Of a stretch of 64,000 nt of DNA, positions 8,751 to 16,944 are shown piece by piece. Numbering within the stretch: position 1 is the first letter of the stretch; each line of letters starts with the position of its first letter. The DNA is from JBFGJH01 sp041586155 (lineage in GTDB: Bacteria; Actinomycetota; Acidimicrobiia; Spongiisociales; JAENVV01), in assembly GCA_041586155.1 (NCBI GenBank), contig JBFHAT010000011.1:1-64000 (forward strand). The letters are read 5' to 3'. The notes beneath the pieces were generated by a model, which did no database searches, was not told where the DNA came from, and saw nothing but the letters and a program-made list of their open reading frames with translations. Made by a program: the position numbers and the translations under genes.

Positions 8751-9328
8751 CCGCCGCTCGGGCCGAGGACGATCGCGTACTCGTCGAACGGTACCTGGCA
8801 GGAGACCGCCGGGCCTTCAACGAGCTCATGTCCGCCCACGAGGACCGGGTTTTTTCCGTCTGCCTGAGAATCATGCGCAACCGGGAGGCGGCGTTCGACG
8901 CCGTACAGGAGACGTTCATCACCGTTTTCCGGAAGGCCCACCTCTACAACGGCGAATCGGCGTTTTCGACGTGGCTGTACCGTGTTGCGGTGAACACCTG
9001 CTACGACCAGCTTCGGAAGGCCAAGAGAAGAGCGGCCGACACGCTTCCCGAGCATCACGACCCGGCTGATCTCAGCTCAGAAGACGCGTTCACCAGCGCA
9101 GAGTTGCGACCCGAGCTGCACGCTGCCCTCGATGCCATTCCACAGGAGTTTGCCGCGGCAGTGATCCTGTCGGACATCGAGGGTATGTCGATCGCCGACG
9201 CCGCCGAGGTTCTCGGCGTTCCTGAAGGAACCGTGAAATCGCGGGTGTTTCGCGGCCGGCGTCAACTTGCCGACATCTTGGGGAACCCGGCGACACCATC
9301 GGGGCGTCAAAAGGACGACCATGCATAA
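8747..9328 (+). CDS. sigM: ECF RNA polymerase sigma factor, SigM-like
   Basis: This is a 193-residue two-domain ECF sigma factor. Region 2 (about residues 20-95) includes the DAVQETFITVFRKAHLY core and the TWLYRVAVNTCYD helix; region 4 (about 125-180) ends in a helix-turn-helix with VPEGTVKSRVFRGRRQL. The position between the pseudokinase and an anti-sigma gene, upstream of trxB-trxA, is the conserved sigM neighbourhood of actinobacteria, where SigM answers envelope and oxidative stress. It overlaps its upstream neighbour by ATGA and its downstream anti-sigma gene by 8 bp, so all three are made together. Confidence 0.9.
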   Translation: MTAARAEDDRVLVERYLAGDRRAFNELMSAHEDRVFSVCLRIMRNREAAFDAVQETFITVFRKAHLYNGESAFSTWLYRVAVNTCYDQLRKAKRRAADTLPEHHDPADLSSEDAFTSAELRPELHAALDAIPQEFAAAVILSDIEGMSIADAAEVLGVPEGTVKSRVFRGRRQLADILGNPATPSGRQKDDHA

Positions 9329-10073
9329 CCACGATCTCGATTTGGTCGCCGCCCTGGCGGACGGTTCCCTACCTCCCGAGCAAGTCTCCCCCGTGCGTGA
9401 CACGGTGTCGACATGCGGAGAGTGTCGCGCCGAATTCGACGCCCAGCGTCTCATTCTGGAAGTCCTCGCCGAGCCAGAACCTGCCTCGCTCTCCGAATGG
9501 GAGCGGGCGCGACTCCACCAGGCGATCGCCCAACTGGACGCACCTCGCCCCAAAGCCGCATGGCTGATGTGGGCACCTCGCCTGGCGGTGGCTGCGGTAG
9601 CGGTGGCGTTCGTTGGAGCGTTCGGCATGGTCTTGCTGAACGGCGCCAATGATGGAGACGGGGCCGCAGACAGTCCCGTTGCGGCCGAAGAGCCGGCCGA
9701 GACGACCGCCGCCTCATCGGCAGGCGGCTTGACGCTCCAGGCCGAATCCGCCTCCGACGCCGGCGCTGAAGAGACCACCGCGGCTGATCAGGCGACCGAA
9801 GCTGCTGCGGCCGCTCCGGCCACCTTGCCCTGGGCCGATCTCGACCAACTGGACCAGATCGAGGACCTGGCCGACGCCACCTACTTCGCCCGGCAGGCGC
9901 GATCGATGATCGAGGTCGCCGAGCTGGACTGTTACGAGTTCGGCGCCCGGTTGAACGGACTCGTGGGGGTGGCGACATTCAGGTACCAGGGCGCGGACGT
10001 CGAGTTCTACAGCGCCGAAGAGGAATCCATGGCGTACGAGAGACCGACCTGCGAGGTCGTCGAGCTTCCTTGA
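9321..10073 (+). CDS. Membrane anti-sigma factor (partner of SigM-like sigma)
   Basis: The N-terminal cytoplasmic part has the CGEC core of zinc anti-sigma domains near residue 33, but the histidine four residues before the first cysteine is replaced by threonine, so zinc binding may be lost or altered. A membrane segment follows at about 87-107, then an Ala/Glu/Thr-rich linker and a small C-terminal extracytoplasmic domain. It should hold the sigma factor at the membrane until a signal releases it. The ATG at 9321, preceded by AAGGACG, overlaps the sigma stop codon and defines the start. Family assignment rests on context plus topology. Confidence 0.8.
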   Translation: MHNHDLDLVAALADGSLPPEQVSPVRDTVSTCGECRAEFDAQRLILEVLAEPEPASLSEWERARLHQAIAQLDAPRPKAAWLMWAPRLAVAAVAVAFVGAFGMVLLNGANDGDGAADSPVAAEEPAETTAASSAGGLTLQAESASDAGAEETTAADQATEAAAAAPATLPWADLDQLDQIEDLADATYFARQARSMIEVAELDCYEFGARLNGLVGVATFRYQGADVEFYSAEEESMAYERPTCEVVELP

Positions 10074-10130
10074 CCACTCCGCCGCCCCGGCCGTCAGGGC
10101 ACTGATGACCGACCGCTAGGCTTCCCCGCC

Positions 10131-10436
10131 ATGGATCAGTTCGCCACCCGCTTTGCCGACTTCCTCGACGACAAGATCGTCAAGCGCGTTCGCTCTCTCA
10201 CCGACGACGGCGTCAACCGGCTGTTGGTCGGCGTGGTGCTGGGGCTGGTGGCCCTGATGCTGGTGCTCCTGGCTGTGATCTTCTTCCTCGTTGCGCTGTT
10301 CAGGATGCTGGGAACGTGGGTGACCGTCGAAGGGGCGTACGCCATCTTCGGCGGATTATTTGTGATCGCGGGCGCGTTCGTATGGTCGAAACGCTTCCCG
10401 AAGTCCAAACCCACAGAAGGAAACACGAATGGCTGA
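10131..10436 (+). CDS. Small two-helix membrane protein of unknown function
   Basis: A 101-residue protein with an amphipathic charged N-terminus (about 1-30), two membrane helices (about 33-58 and 65-85) and a lysine-rich tail. Its topology resembles actinobacterial holin-like or phage-shock-type small membrane proteins, but I do not recognise a specific family. It sits between the anti-sigma gene and trxB and overlaps the trxB start by 8 bp, so it is part of the sigM-trx transcription unit. Confidence 0.7.
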   Translation: MDQFATRFADFLDDKIVKRVRSLTDDGVNRLLVGVVLGLVALMLVLLAVIFFLVALFRMLGTWVTVEGAYAIFGGLFVIAGAFVWSKRFPKSKPTEGNTNG

Positions 10437-11358
10437 AGAGCTGATCATCATCGGGTCCGGCCCGGCCGGCTACACCGCAGCGCTCTACGCAGCGCGAGCC
10501 GACCTGAGCCCCCTCGTGTTCGAAGGCAGCCAGCGGGGCGGTCAACTCATGATCACCACCGATGTCGAGAACTATCCCGGATTCCCCGACGGGATCATGG
10601 GGCCCGATCTCATGGACCAGTTCCGCAAGCAGGCGGAGCGGTTCGGAACCCGGCTGGAGACCGCCGACGTGACAAAGGTCGATTTTTCTGTCAGGCCGTT
10701 CCGGGTGTGGGTGAGCGAGAACCAGTACGAGGCCGAGGCGGTCATCGTCGCGACGGGAGCCTCGGCCAAGTGGCTTGGAATCCCGGGTGAAGCAGAGCTG
10801 ACCGGGATGGGTGTGAGCGCCTGCGCAACGTGTGACGGATTCTTCTTCCGCGACAAGGAGCTGATCGTCGTGGGCGGGGGCGACTCCGCGATGGAGGAAG
10901 CCCTCTTTCTCACGAAGTTCGCCAGCAAGGTCACGATTGTGCACCGGCGGGACGAGTTCAGGGCGTCCGCCATCATGGCCAAACGCGCCCTCGACCACGA
11001 GAAGATCGATGTGCTGTGGAACACCACCGTCACGGAGATTCTTGGCGACAACGCGGTGACTGCGGTGAAGCTGCATGGTGTCGATACAGGCGAAGACACC
11101 GAAATGCCCATCGACGGCGTATTCGTCGCCATCGGTCACAAACCGAACACCGACATCTTCGACGGATTCCTCGATCTCGACGACAAGGGATACGTGGTGC
11201 TGCCAGGCAAGTCGACCCGAACATCGATGGACGGCGTGTTCGCGGCAGGAGACGTCGCCGACAGCGTGTATCGTCAGGCCGTCACTGCGGCAGGAACGGG
11301 CTGCCAAGCCGCCATCGACGCCGAACGCTGGCTCGAAGAACAACACAGCGACCACTGA
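10429..11358 (+). CDS. trxB: Thioredoxin-disulfide reductase
   Basis: This FAD enzyme passes electrons from NADPH to thioredoxin. The FAD loop GSGPAGYTAA is at about residue 9, the redox pair is CATCDG (Cys133/Cys136), the NADPH loop is GGGDSAMEEA and the second FAD motif is FAAGDVAD near the C-terminus. Its 309 residues match the low-molecular-weight bacterial type. trxA follows after 11 bp with its own AAGGAG site, giving a complete reductase-thioredoxin module next to the SigM-like regulator. Confidence 0.97.
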   Translation: MAEELIIIGSGPAGYTAALYAARADLSPLVFEGSQRGGQLMITTDVENYPGFPDGIMGPDLMDQFRKQAERFGTRLETADVTKVDFSVRPFRVWVSENQYEAEAVIVATGASAKWLGIPGEAELTGMGVSACATCDGFFFRDKELIVVGGGDSAMEEALFLTKFASKVTIVHRRDEFRASAIMAKRALDHEKIDVLWNTTVTEILGDNAVTAVKLHGVDTGEDTEMPIDGVFVAIGHKPNTDIFDGFLDLDDKGYVVLPGKSTRTSMDGVFAAGDVADSVYRQAVTAAGTGCQAAIDAERWLEEQHSDH

Positions 11359-11369
11359 CAAGGAGCATC

Positions 11370-11696
11370 ATGGGCGCCAACACCAAGATCATCACCGACG
11401 CCGAGTTCGACTCGGCGATTTCCAGCGACACCCCCACCCTCGTCGACTTTTGGGCGGAGTGGTGCGGACCCTGCAAGGCAGTGGCGCCTGTGCTCGAGGA
11501 GCTAGCCGAGGAGTATGCGGGCAAGCTCACCGTCGCCAAGCTCAACATCGATGAGAACCCGCAGAGCCCGGCGTCCTACAGCGTTCTCGGCATTCCGACC
11601 ATGATCGTCTTCCAGGATGGCGTCGAGAAGAAGCGCATCGTCGGCGCTCGGCGCAAGGACGACATGGTGCGCGAGCTCGCAGAGTTCATCGCCTGA
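11370..11696 (+). CDS. trxA: Thioredoxin
   Basis: A 108-residue thioredoxin with the active-site WCGPCK motif at about residues 31-36 and the cis-proline segment GIPTMIVF. It reduces protein disulfides using electrons from the adjacent trxB product. The ATG at 11370 follows AAGGAGCATC and excludes the long upstream open frame that overlaps trxB. The cwlM-like gene starts 10 bp after its stop. Confidence 0.97.
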   Translation: MGANTKIITDAEFDSAISSDTPTLVDFWAEWCGPCKAVAPVLEELAEEYAGKLTVAKLNIDENPQSPASYSVLGIPTMIVFQDGVEKKRIVGARRKDDMVRELAEFIA

Positions 11697-11705
11697 TCCT
11701 CTCCG

Positions 11706-12674
11706 ATGCGCCTCTACCGCATCGGAGACTCCGGTGAGCCGGTCCGAGACATTCAGGGCCGGCTCAGTGCGTTGGGCTTCTCCCTGGGCGTAGACCCGAC
11801 CGGTGAATTCGGGGAGGGCACACGCGACGCCGTGATGTCGTTCCAGTCGCGCCGGGGTTTGGCCAGCGACGGGATTCTCGGCCCCGACACGTGGCGGGCG
11901 CTGTACGAAGCCGGGTACACCCTGGGCGACCGCATTCTCTACTACCGCATGCCCATGATGCGCGGCGACGATGTCGCCGATCTGCAACGGCGACTGAACG
12001 ACCTGGGCTTCGACGCTGACAAGGTGGACGGCGTCTTTGGTCCTCTCACTCACGCCGCATTGACCGACTTTCAGTCCAATCGGGGCATGGCGGAGGATGG
12101 CGTCTGCGGCCCCCGTGTGGTTGCCGAACTCGAAGCCGTACGGCGCAGTGATCCCGAGGCGGGTCGAGAACGCGTGCGTGAGCGTGAGTGGGTGCGGGCC
12201 CTCCCTCCATCGGTGGTGGGCACACGGATCTATATCGATCCTGTGAGCGAGGCGGACGAGGCCGGCGGTGTGTCCTGGGATCTGGGCGTGCGACTCGCAA
12301 TGGCTTTCCAGAATCTGGGAGGCATCCCAGTGTTCTCGCGTTCGATGGACATCTGTCCGCCGGCGCCCACACGAGCGCGCCGGGCCAATCGGCTCGGTGT
12401 GCACCTCACGATCTCTGTGCAACCGGTGGTCGAAGAGGACCCGGCGGTTCACTACTTCGAGTCGGCCCACAGTCGCTCCGAGGCAGGCGCCCTGCTGGCC
12501 GGTTCGATTGCATCGGAGCTCGCATTGCCGTCGATCGGACGATCGACGGCAATGCTCAAGCACACTCGAGCGCCGGCCGTGGTCGTTGCGACCCATCTCG
12601 ACTCCAATCTGGCACGACCGATCGTGGATGGGGTCTGTGCCTTCTTTGCTGAAGCACGAGAGGCGATCAGCTGA
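11706..12674 (+). CDS. cwlM: CwlM-like protein: two peptidoglycan-binding repeats plus degenerate amidase_3 domain
   Basis: Two PG_binding_1 repeats (about residues 8-65 and 80-145) are joined to a domain with the amidase_3 outline (about 175-320). The zinc ligands of active N-acetylmuramoyl-L-alanine amidases are missing: the usual DPGHGG reads DPVSEAD and the SIHAN segment reads SVQPV. There is no signal peptide. Mycobacterial CwlM, in this same place after trxA, is a non-hydrolytic cytoplasmic regulator that activates MurA when phosphorylated by PknB, and this protein fits that role. pknB and fhaA lie about 25-30 kb away. It ends tail-to-tail with parB with no gap. Confidence 0.85.
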   Translation: MRLYRIGDSGEPVRDIQGRLSALGFSLGVDPTGEFGEGTRDAVMSFQSRRGLASDGILGPDTWRALYEAGYTLGDRILYYRMPMMRGDDVADLQRRLNDLGFDADKVDGVFGPLTHAALTDFQSNRGMAEDGVCGPRVVAELEAVRRSDPEAGRERVREREWVRALPPSVVGTRIYIDPVSEADEAGGVSWDLGVRLAMAFQNLGGIPVFSRSMDICPPAPTRARRANRLGVHLTISVQPVVEEDPAVHYFESAHSRSEAGALLAGSIASELALPSIGRSTAMLKHTRAPAVVVATHLDSNLARPIVDGVCAFFAEAREAIS

Positions 12675-13541
12675 TCACTCGTGCAGGGAGCGGTAGATCC
12701 GTTCCAGGTCTTGGATCGAGCCGAATTTGATCACGACCCGTCCACGATTGTTCCTGAACGTGATACTCACGTCGGCTTCCAGTCTCTGCTCGAGCCGCTG
12801 CTCCAGTTCGATGATGGCGACTGGGCGAGACTGTGGCTCGGACGTGACGGTCGAATCCGAACTGGTGGTGTGCTCGGTACGGGCACGGGCCGCCTCTTCG
12901 ACCTGACGGACCGACCAGCCCTCGTCGGCCGCACGCGTGGCCACGTGCACCGCATAGCTTTCATCTTCGATCCCGGCCAGCGCTCGAGCGTGGCCTGCCG
13001 AAAGCTCGCCACGGTTCACGAGGCCTTGGATGTGCGCAGGGAGGCCCAAAAGACGCAACGCATTCGTGACGGCGCTGCGGCTCTTGCTCACGCGTTGACC
13101 CACTTGTTGGTGTGTTAACCCAAAATCTTCCAGAAGCTGTTGGTAGGCCGCAGCCTCCTCGAGAGGACTCAGGTCCTCGCGCTGCACATTTTCGACGAGC
13201 GCCTCGACCAGAGAGCCCTGGTCATCAACGTCTCTGATGATGACCGGCACTTCTTCGAGGCCGGCAGCCACGCTTGCCCGCAGTCGGCGCTCGCCGGCGA
13301 TGAGCACATACCCGTCGGATCCCTTTCGTACCACCAGAGGCTGCAGCAGTCCCACCTCTTTGATCGAATCGGCCAGCGCCTCGAGCGACGCTTCATCGAA
13401 GCGGCTCCGGGGCTGATGTGGGTTGCCGACGATTCTGTCGACCGGAACGATGGCAAATCCACCGGTCGGTGCGGTGGTGGCACTCCCCTGCGGGATCAGC
13501 GCCTCCAAACCTCTTCCTAGGCCCGATCGCCGTTGCGCCAC
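12675..13541 (-). CDS. parB: Chromosome-partitioning protein ParB
   Basis: ParB is a CTP-dependent clamp that loads at parS sites near the origin and guides chromosome segregation. The 288 residues show the ParB/Spo0J N-terminal domain with the CTP-binding GERRLRAS motif, a helix-turn-helix region (LTHQQVGQRVSKSRSAVTN) and a C-terminal dimerisation segment. The GTG start at 13541 has GGAGGAAGTA just upstream. It lies 10 bp after parA in the rsmG-parA-parB operon, and a parS site stands at the head of that operon. Confidence 0.97.
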   Translation of the reverse strand: MAQRRSGLGRGLEALIPQGSATTAPTGGFAIVPVDRIVGNPHQPRSRFDEASLEALADSIKEVGLLQPLVVRKGSDGYVLIAGERRLRASVAAGLEEVPVIIRDVDDQGSLVEALVENVQREDLSPLEEAAAYQQLLEDFGLTHQQVGQRVSKSRSAVTNALRLLGLPAHIQGLVNRGELSAGHARALAGIEDESYAVHVATRAADEGWSVRQVEEAARARTEHTTSSDSTVTSEPQSRPVAIIELEQRLEQRLEADVSITFRNNRGRVVIKFGSIQDLERIYRSLHE

Positions 13542-13550
13542 TACTTCCTC

Positions 13551-14330
13551 CTACTCGCGATCATGTCGACGCCTGAACTCCCTCGCCAACTCTCGATAGG
13601 CAATCGCTCCCCTACTCATCGGATCGAACGCCTCGATCGGTTCGCCGTAGGACGGCGCCTCCGAGAGCCGCACCGACCTGGGAATGATCGTTCGGTACGC
13701 CTGGTCGGGGAAGTGATGGCGCACCTGCTCTGCGACGTCGGCCGCCAGGTTGGTCCGGCCGTCATACATTGTCACCACGACCCCGCCAATCCGCAGCTTC
13801 GGATTGAGGTTTCCCTGAACGAGCTCAATATTGGCCATGAGCTGGGTCACACCCTCGAGGGCGTAATACTCCGCCTGGATCGGTATCAAGACTTCGTCTG
13901 CCGCGGTCAAGGCGTTGATCGTCAACAACCCGAGCGACGGAGGACAGTCGATGATCACCGTATCGAACTTCTTAGCGGTCGACTCCAAAGCCTGACGCAG
14001 GCGTTGCTCGCGGGAGAAGACCGACACGAGCTCGATCTCGGCACCGGCCAGGTCGATAGTTGCAGGAACAAGTGAAAGGCCGGCGACGGTGGTTTTGAGC
14101 GTCACATCTTTGACGTCGGCCTTGTGGAGGAGGACCTCATACACCGAGTGGTCGATTTGGCCGCGATCGACGCCCAAACCAGATGTGGCGTTGCCTTGGG
14201 GGTCGAGATCAACGAGCAGCACCTGCTCGCCTTGTAACGCCAGTGAGGCACCCAGGTTGATGGAGGTTGTGGACTTGCCCACGCCGCCCTTTTGGTTGGC
14301 GAGGGCAACGATGAGCGCCCGACCGTTCAT
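13551..14330 (-). CDS. parA: Chromosome-partitioning ATPase ParA
   Basis: ParA is a deviant-Walker ATPase that binds nucleoid DNA and moves ParB-parS complexes. The deviant Walker A motif KGGVGKST lies at about residues 13-20, the A' motif is DLDPQGNAT and Walker B is IIDCPPSLG. The ATG at 14330 overlaps the rsmG stop codon (ATGA), giving 259 residues; a GTG at 14354 is a longer alternative. The arrangement implies one transcript from rsmG to parB. Confidence 0.96.
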   Translation of the reverse strand: MNGRALIVALANQKGGVGKSTTSINLGASLALQGEQVLLVDLDPQGNATSGLGVDRGQIDHSVYEVLLHKADVKDVTLKTTVAGLSLVPATIDLAGAEIELVSVFSREQRLRQALESTAKKFDTVIIDCPPSLGLLTINALTAADEVLIPIQAEYYALEGVTQLMANIELVQGNLNPKLRIGGVVVTMYDGRTNLAADVAEQVRHHFPDQAYRTIIPRSVRLSEAPSYGEPIEAFDPMSRGAIAYRELAREFRRRHDRE

Positions 14331-14953
14331 TGTGGCGCCATGATAAGCATCCACGCAGGCGGGTCAAGTACCGTCGAGCAGATAATTTCCGCTGTCATCC
14401 CCGACGACGTCGCCAGGTCGACGAGTTCGGAGGTGTCCGGCGCAGCTTCTCGTCGTGAGATGCCCAGCGCGGCGGACCTCGTTGCGAGCGAGGCCATCAA
14501 GGGGATGGCGCGGCGGGGAGGGAGCGCCGCCCGCATCGTCACCAACTCGGCGGGCTCTACCACCGACCGCTCGAAGTCGGCTTGGTCGACCGTGACGTTC
14601 GACAGCCCAAGCACGCGAACGGCTCGTGCTGCCAGCTCGCAGCGCCTTCCGCTCCGATCGAGCAGCCTCACTGCAGCTTCGGGCCGCGCAATGGCAAGCA
14701 CCAATCCCGGCAATCCGACGCCAGAGCCGAGATCCAAGATCGTAGTCGCCGTCGGTGCCCCGATCATGTAAAGCAATCCGTCCGCCAGGTGCCGGTCATC
14801 GATCGACGCCGCCTCATTGGGCCCGATTCCTCCGGCGACGGCTGCTTCCGCGATGAGCCAACGCCGGAACTGGGCCAACAGCGCCACCTGCCCGGGTTCG
14901 AGCGCAATTCCCACCTCTTCGGCAACTCGTGCGATCGCATCGGCCACCGTCAT
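14327..14953 (-). CDS. rsmG: 16S rRNA (guanine-N7) methyltransferase RsmG
   Basis: RsmG methylates G527 (E. coli numbering) of 16S rRNA, using S-adenosylmethionine. The SAM-binding loop LDLGSGVGLPGLV is clear, with the conserved acidic LLDRSGRR after it. I give the ATG at 14953 (208 residues). A GTG at 14971, six codons upstream and preceded by GAAGG, is a real alternative and lies inside the parS palindrome. The gene leads the rsmG-parA-parB unit and is separated from jag by a leftward terminator. Confidence 0.92.
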   Translation of the reverse strand: MTVADAIARVAEEVGIALEPGQVALLAQFRRWLIAEAAVAGGIGPNEAASIDDRHLADGLLYMIGAPTATTILDLGSGVGLPGLVLAIARPEAAVRLLDRSGRRCELAARAVRVLGLSNVTVDQADFERSVVEPAELVTMRAALPPRRAIPLMASLATRSAALGISRREAAPDTSELVDLATSSGMTAEIICSTVLDPPAWMLIMAPQ

Positions 14954-14962
14954 AGCGTAGCG

Positions 14963-14980
14963 AGGTTTCACGTGAAACCT
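14963..14980. promoter_or_regulatory. parS centromere site
   Basis: AGGTTTCACGTGAAACCT is an 18-bp perfect palindrome with the exact GTTTCACGTGAAAC core of bacterial parS. It lies 10 bp upstream of the rsmG ATG, at the head of the rsmG-parA-parB operon and about 2.8 kb from dnaA. ParB bound here could also affect expression of its own operon. It is the only full parS match I saw in the window. Confidence 0.95.
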
Positions 14981-15011
14981 TCGACCTCGGGTGAAGACAC
15001 CGCGAGCCACC

Positions 15012-15035
15012 AAAAAAGGCCCCTGCCGGGGCCTT
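15012..15035 (-). terminator. Intrinsic terminator after jag
   Basis: The stem AAGGCCCC (15016-15023) and GGGGCCTT (15028-15035) with a 4-base loop is followed on the minus strand by a run of T. It ends the leftward rpmH-to-jag transcript and isolates rsmG-parA-parB. Confidence 0.9.
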
Positions 15036-15060
15036 GTTTGGTTCTTCCGAGCCTGACTCG

Positions 15061-15858
15061 CTACGACGGGCTGATCACCACCGACCGTTGCGGTTCTTCG
15101 CCTTCCGAATACGACGTGACCCCATCGAGTGCCTGCACCGCATCATGGATGACCTTCCGGTCCGCCGGGTTCATCGGCTCCAGCATTCGCTCCTGCCCGT
15201 CGTCGAGCACCTGTTGCGCCAACCTGCCGGCATAGATCTGCAGCGCTTCGCGCCGCCTCTCTGCATAACCGGCGATATCGAGGCGGAGACGAACTCCTTC
15301 GTGCGTCTTTCGCTGAACCACAGTTCTCGTCAGCTCATGGATCGCCTGCATGATCGCACCTTTGGGACCAACCAACGCCTCCGTCTGGTCGCCGACGAGA
15401 CGCGCATATACGGTGTCGTCGTCAACTTCGGTTTCGACACGCCCTTCCAGGCCGAACGCATCGAGCAATCCTCCCAAGAATTCGGAGATGACTTCGGCTT
15501 GCTCCTCACGAGACACAGTGACCTCCTTCTTTGGGCGCTGCTGAGGCTTCGGCTTGGTCGCCGGTGAGCTCTTCTTCTGCCGAGATCCCTGTTTCCCCTC
15601 TTCCTGCCGCTCTCCGGACGTCTGTCCACTCCGAGATTGTGCAGGTTTGGTGCGCTTTCGCGACCGGCTCCGCTTCCTCTTCGGCGGCTTGGACTTGAGG
15701 CGAACGACGGCATCCCGACCGCCCATTCCGAGGAATCCTCGTTCAGGTTCCTGAATGATCTCAACATCGGCGAGTTCGACCGAATCGAGTCCCAACTCGG
15801 CCAGTCCGGCTTCGACGGCGACTTCTACCGATCTACCACGTACTTCCACCCATTCCAC
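15061..15858 (-). CDS. jag: Jag/KhpB-type RNA-binding protein (Jag_N, KH, R3H)
   Basis: The protein has a Jag_N domain (about residues 1-55, VEVRGRSVEVAVEAGLAEL onward), a very basic Lys/Arg/Ser linker (about 55-120), a KH domain containing the LVGPKGAIMQAI loop, and an R3H domain ending with ADRKVIHDAV. KhpB proteins bind RNA and affect cell elongation. The frame is open upstream, but AGGAGGAAATGAA before the GTG at 15858 marks the start, 1 bp after the yidC stop codon. It is the last gene of the rpmH-rnpA-yidD-yidC-jag unit. Confidence 0.92.
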   Translation of the reverse strand: MEWVEVRGRSVEVAVEAGLAELGLDSVELADVEIIQEPERGFLGMGGRDAVVRLKSKPPKRKRSRSRKRTKPAQSRSGQTSGERQEEGKQGSRQKKSSPATKPKPQQRPKKEVTVSREEQAEVISEFLGGLLDAFGLEGRVETEVDDDTVYARLVGDQTEALVGPKGAIMQAIHELTRTVVQRKTHEGVRLRLDIAGYAERRREALQIYAGRLAQQVLDDGQERMLEPMNPADRKVIHDAVQALDGVTSYSEGEEPQRSVVISPS

Positions 15859-15859
15859 T

Positions 15860-16717
15860 TCATTTCCTCCTGCGCCGGTTGCGCTTCTTCGCTGAGCCCT
15901 GAGGTTTTGACGGCCGCTTGGGCTCCGTGATCTCTTCAGTTTTGGCAACGGCGGCGGCAGCAGGGGTTGGGCGGCCGTCGATGCGATAGATGAACGCCAT
16001 TTGTCCAAATCGGAACAGGTTGGATGTCGCCCAATACACCACGAGACCGGCCACGAAATTCCACGCAAACACCCCGAACAGCACCGGCAGCACCTTCGTG
16101 ATGGTCTGTGTGGCCCGCACCTGCGGATTGTCGTCTTTGGGCTGACCCACCTGGGAATATGCCTGCTGGAAGAATTGTGCGCCCACCATGACGAGAATGA
16201 CGACGAGATAGGGGAGGGCAGCCGTCAAGCCTTGGAGAATGCCTGACACACTCGCCGTGGAAAACGCCTCCGCCGGCGTGTGAAGCAAGTTCATCCCCAA
16301 GAAGGCGACTTCGTCTCGCTGAATGGCCTCATGCAGCCCGGTGTTGGCAGGCACGAACTCGAGCAGAGTTTGTTGATCTCGCAACAATCTGAAGAGTGCA
16401 AACCAGATCGGCATCTGGATCAGCATGGGGCCGAGGCATCCAGCCGGGGTGGCACCGTGTTCCTTCTGCAGCCGCATCATCTCTTGCTGCATCTTCTGCG
16501 GGTCTTCTTTGTGCTCGTCTTGCAGCCGCTTGACCTCGGGCTGCATGGCGGAGAATGCCCTCGTCGCTCGTGTCTGCTTCAGCGTCAACGGAAACAGGGC
16601 AATCGACACGATGATCGTGAGACCCACGATCGACCAACCGAACGATGGGACTACCTGGTAGATTATGGAAAGAATGACAGCGAGCGGGGTAGCGACGAAA
16701 CCGAGGAAGTCGTTCAC
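15860..16717 (-). CDS. yidC: Membrane protein insertase YidC/Oxa1
   Basis: YidC inserts and folds inner-membrane proteins with or without SecYEG. The 285 residues give about five membrane helices, with the cytoplasmic hairpin (KQTRATRAFSAMQPEVKRL) between the first two and the GCLGPMLIQMPIWFALF helix. There is no large periplasmic domain, as is normal for Gram-positive types. A charged, lysine/arginine-rich C-terminal tail may contact ribosomes. Start and stop are coupled to yidD (ATGA overlap) and jag. Confidence 0.96.
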   Translation of the reverse strand: MNDFLGFVATPLAVILSIIYQVVPSFGWSIVGLTIIVSIALFPLTLKQTRATRAFSAMQPEVKRLQDEHKEDPQKMQQEMMRLQKEHGATPAGCLGPMLIQMPIWFALFRLLRDQQTLLEFVPANTGLHEAIQRDEVAFLGMNLLHTPAEAFSTASVSGILQGLTAALPYLVVILVMVGAQFFQQAYSQVGQPKDDNPQVRATQTITKVLPVLFGVFAWNFVAGLVVYWATSNLFRFGQMAFIYRIDGRPTPAAAAVAKTEEITEPKRPSKPQGSAKKRNRRRRK

Positions 16718-16944
16718 AGTGCCTGCTCCCGATCAGGTACGGGATCGAGCCCGCCCTCGTGGAACGGATGGCATCGGGCGATGCGTCGCCCACCCATGAC
16801 GATTCCCCTCGCCAGGCCGAACCGTTCGACCGCTAGATACGTGTACTGAGAGCAAGTCGGCTGATAACGGCAGTTCTTGCCCAGGAACGGCGACATCAGA
16901 CGCTGATAGCCCCGAATCAACACCAACCCGGCCCGCCGCATCAT
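16714..16944 (-). CDS. yidD: Membrane protein insertion efficiency factor YidD
   Basis: YidD is a small amphipathic protein that assists YidC. The 76 residues include the family signature CRYQPTCSQYTYLAVERFG with its paired cysteines, and the terminal CHPFHEGGLDPVP. The gene overlaps yidC and rnpA by 4 bp each, in the universally conserved order rpmH-rnpA-yidD-yidC. Confidence 0.96.
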   Translation of the reverse strand: MMRRAGLVLIRGYQRLMSPFLGKNCRYQPTCSQYTYLAVERFGLARGIVMGGRRIARCHPFHEGGLDPVPDREQAL

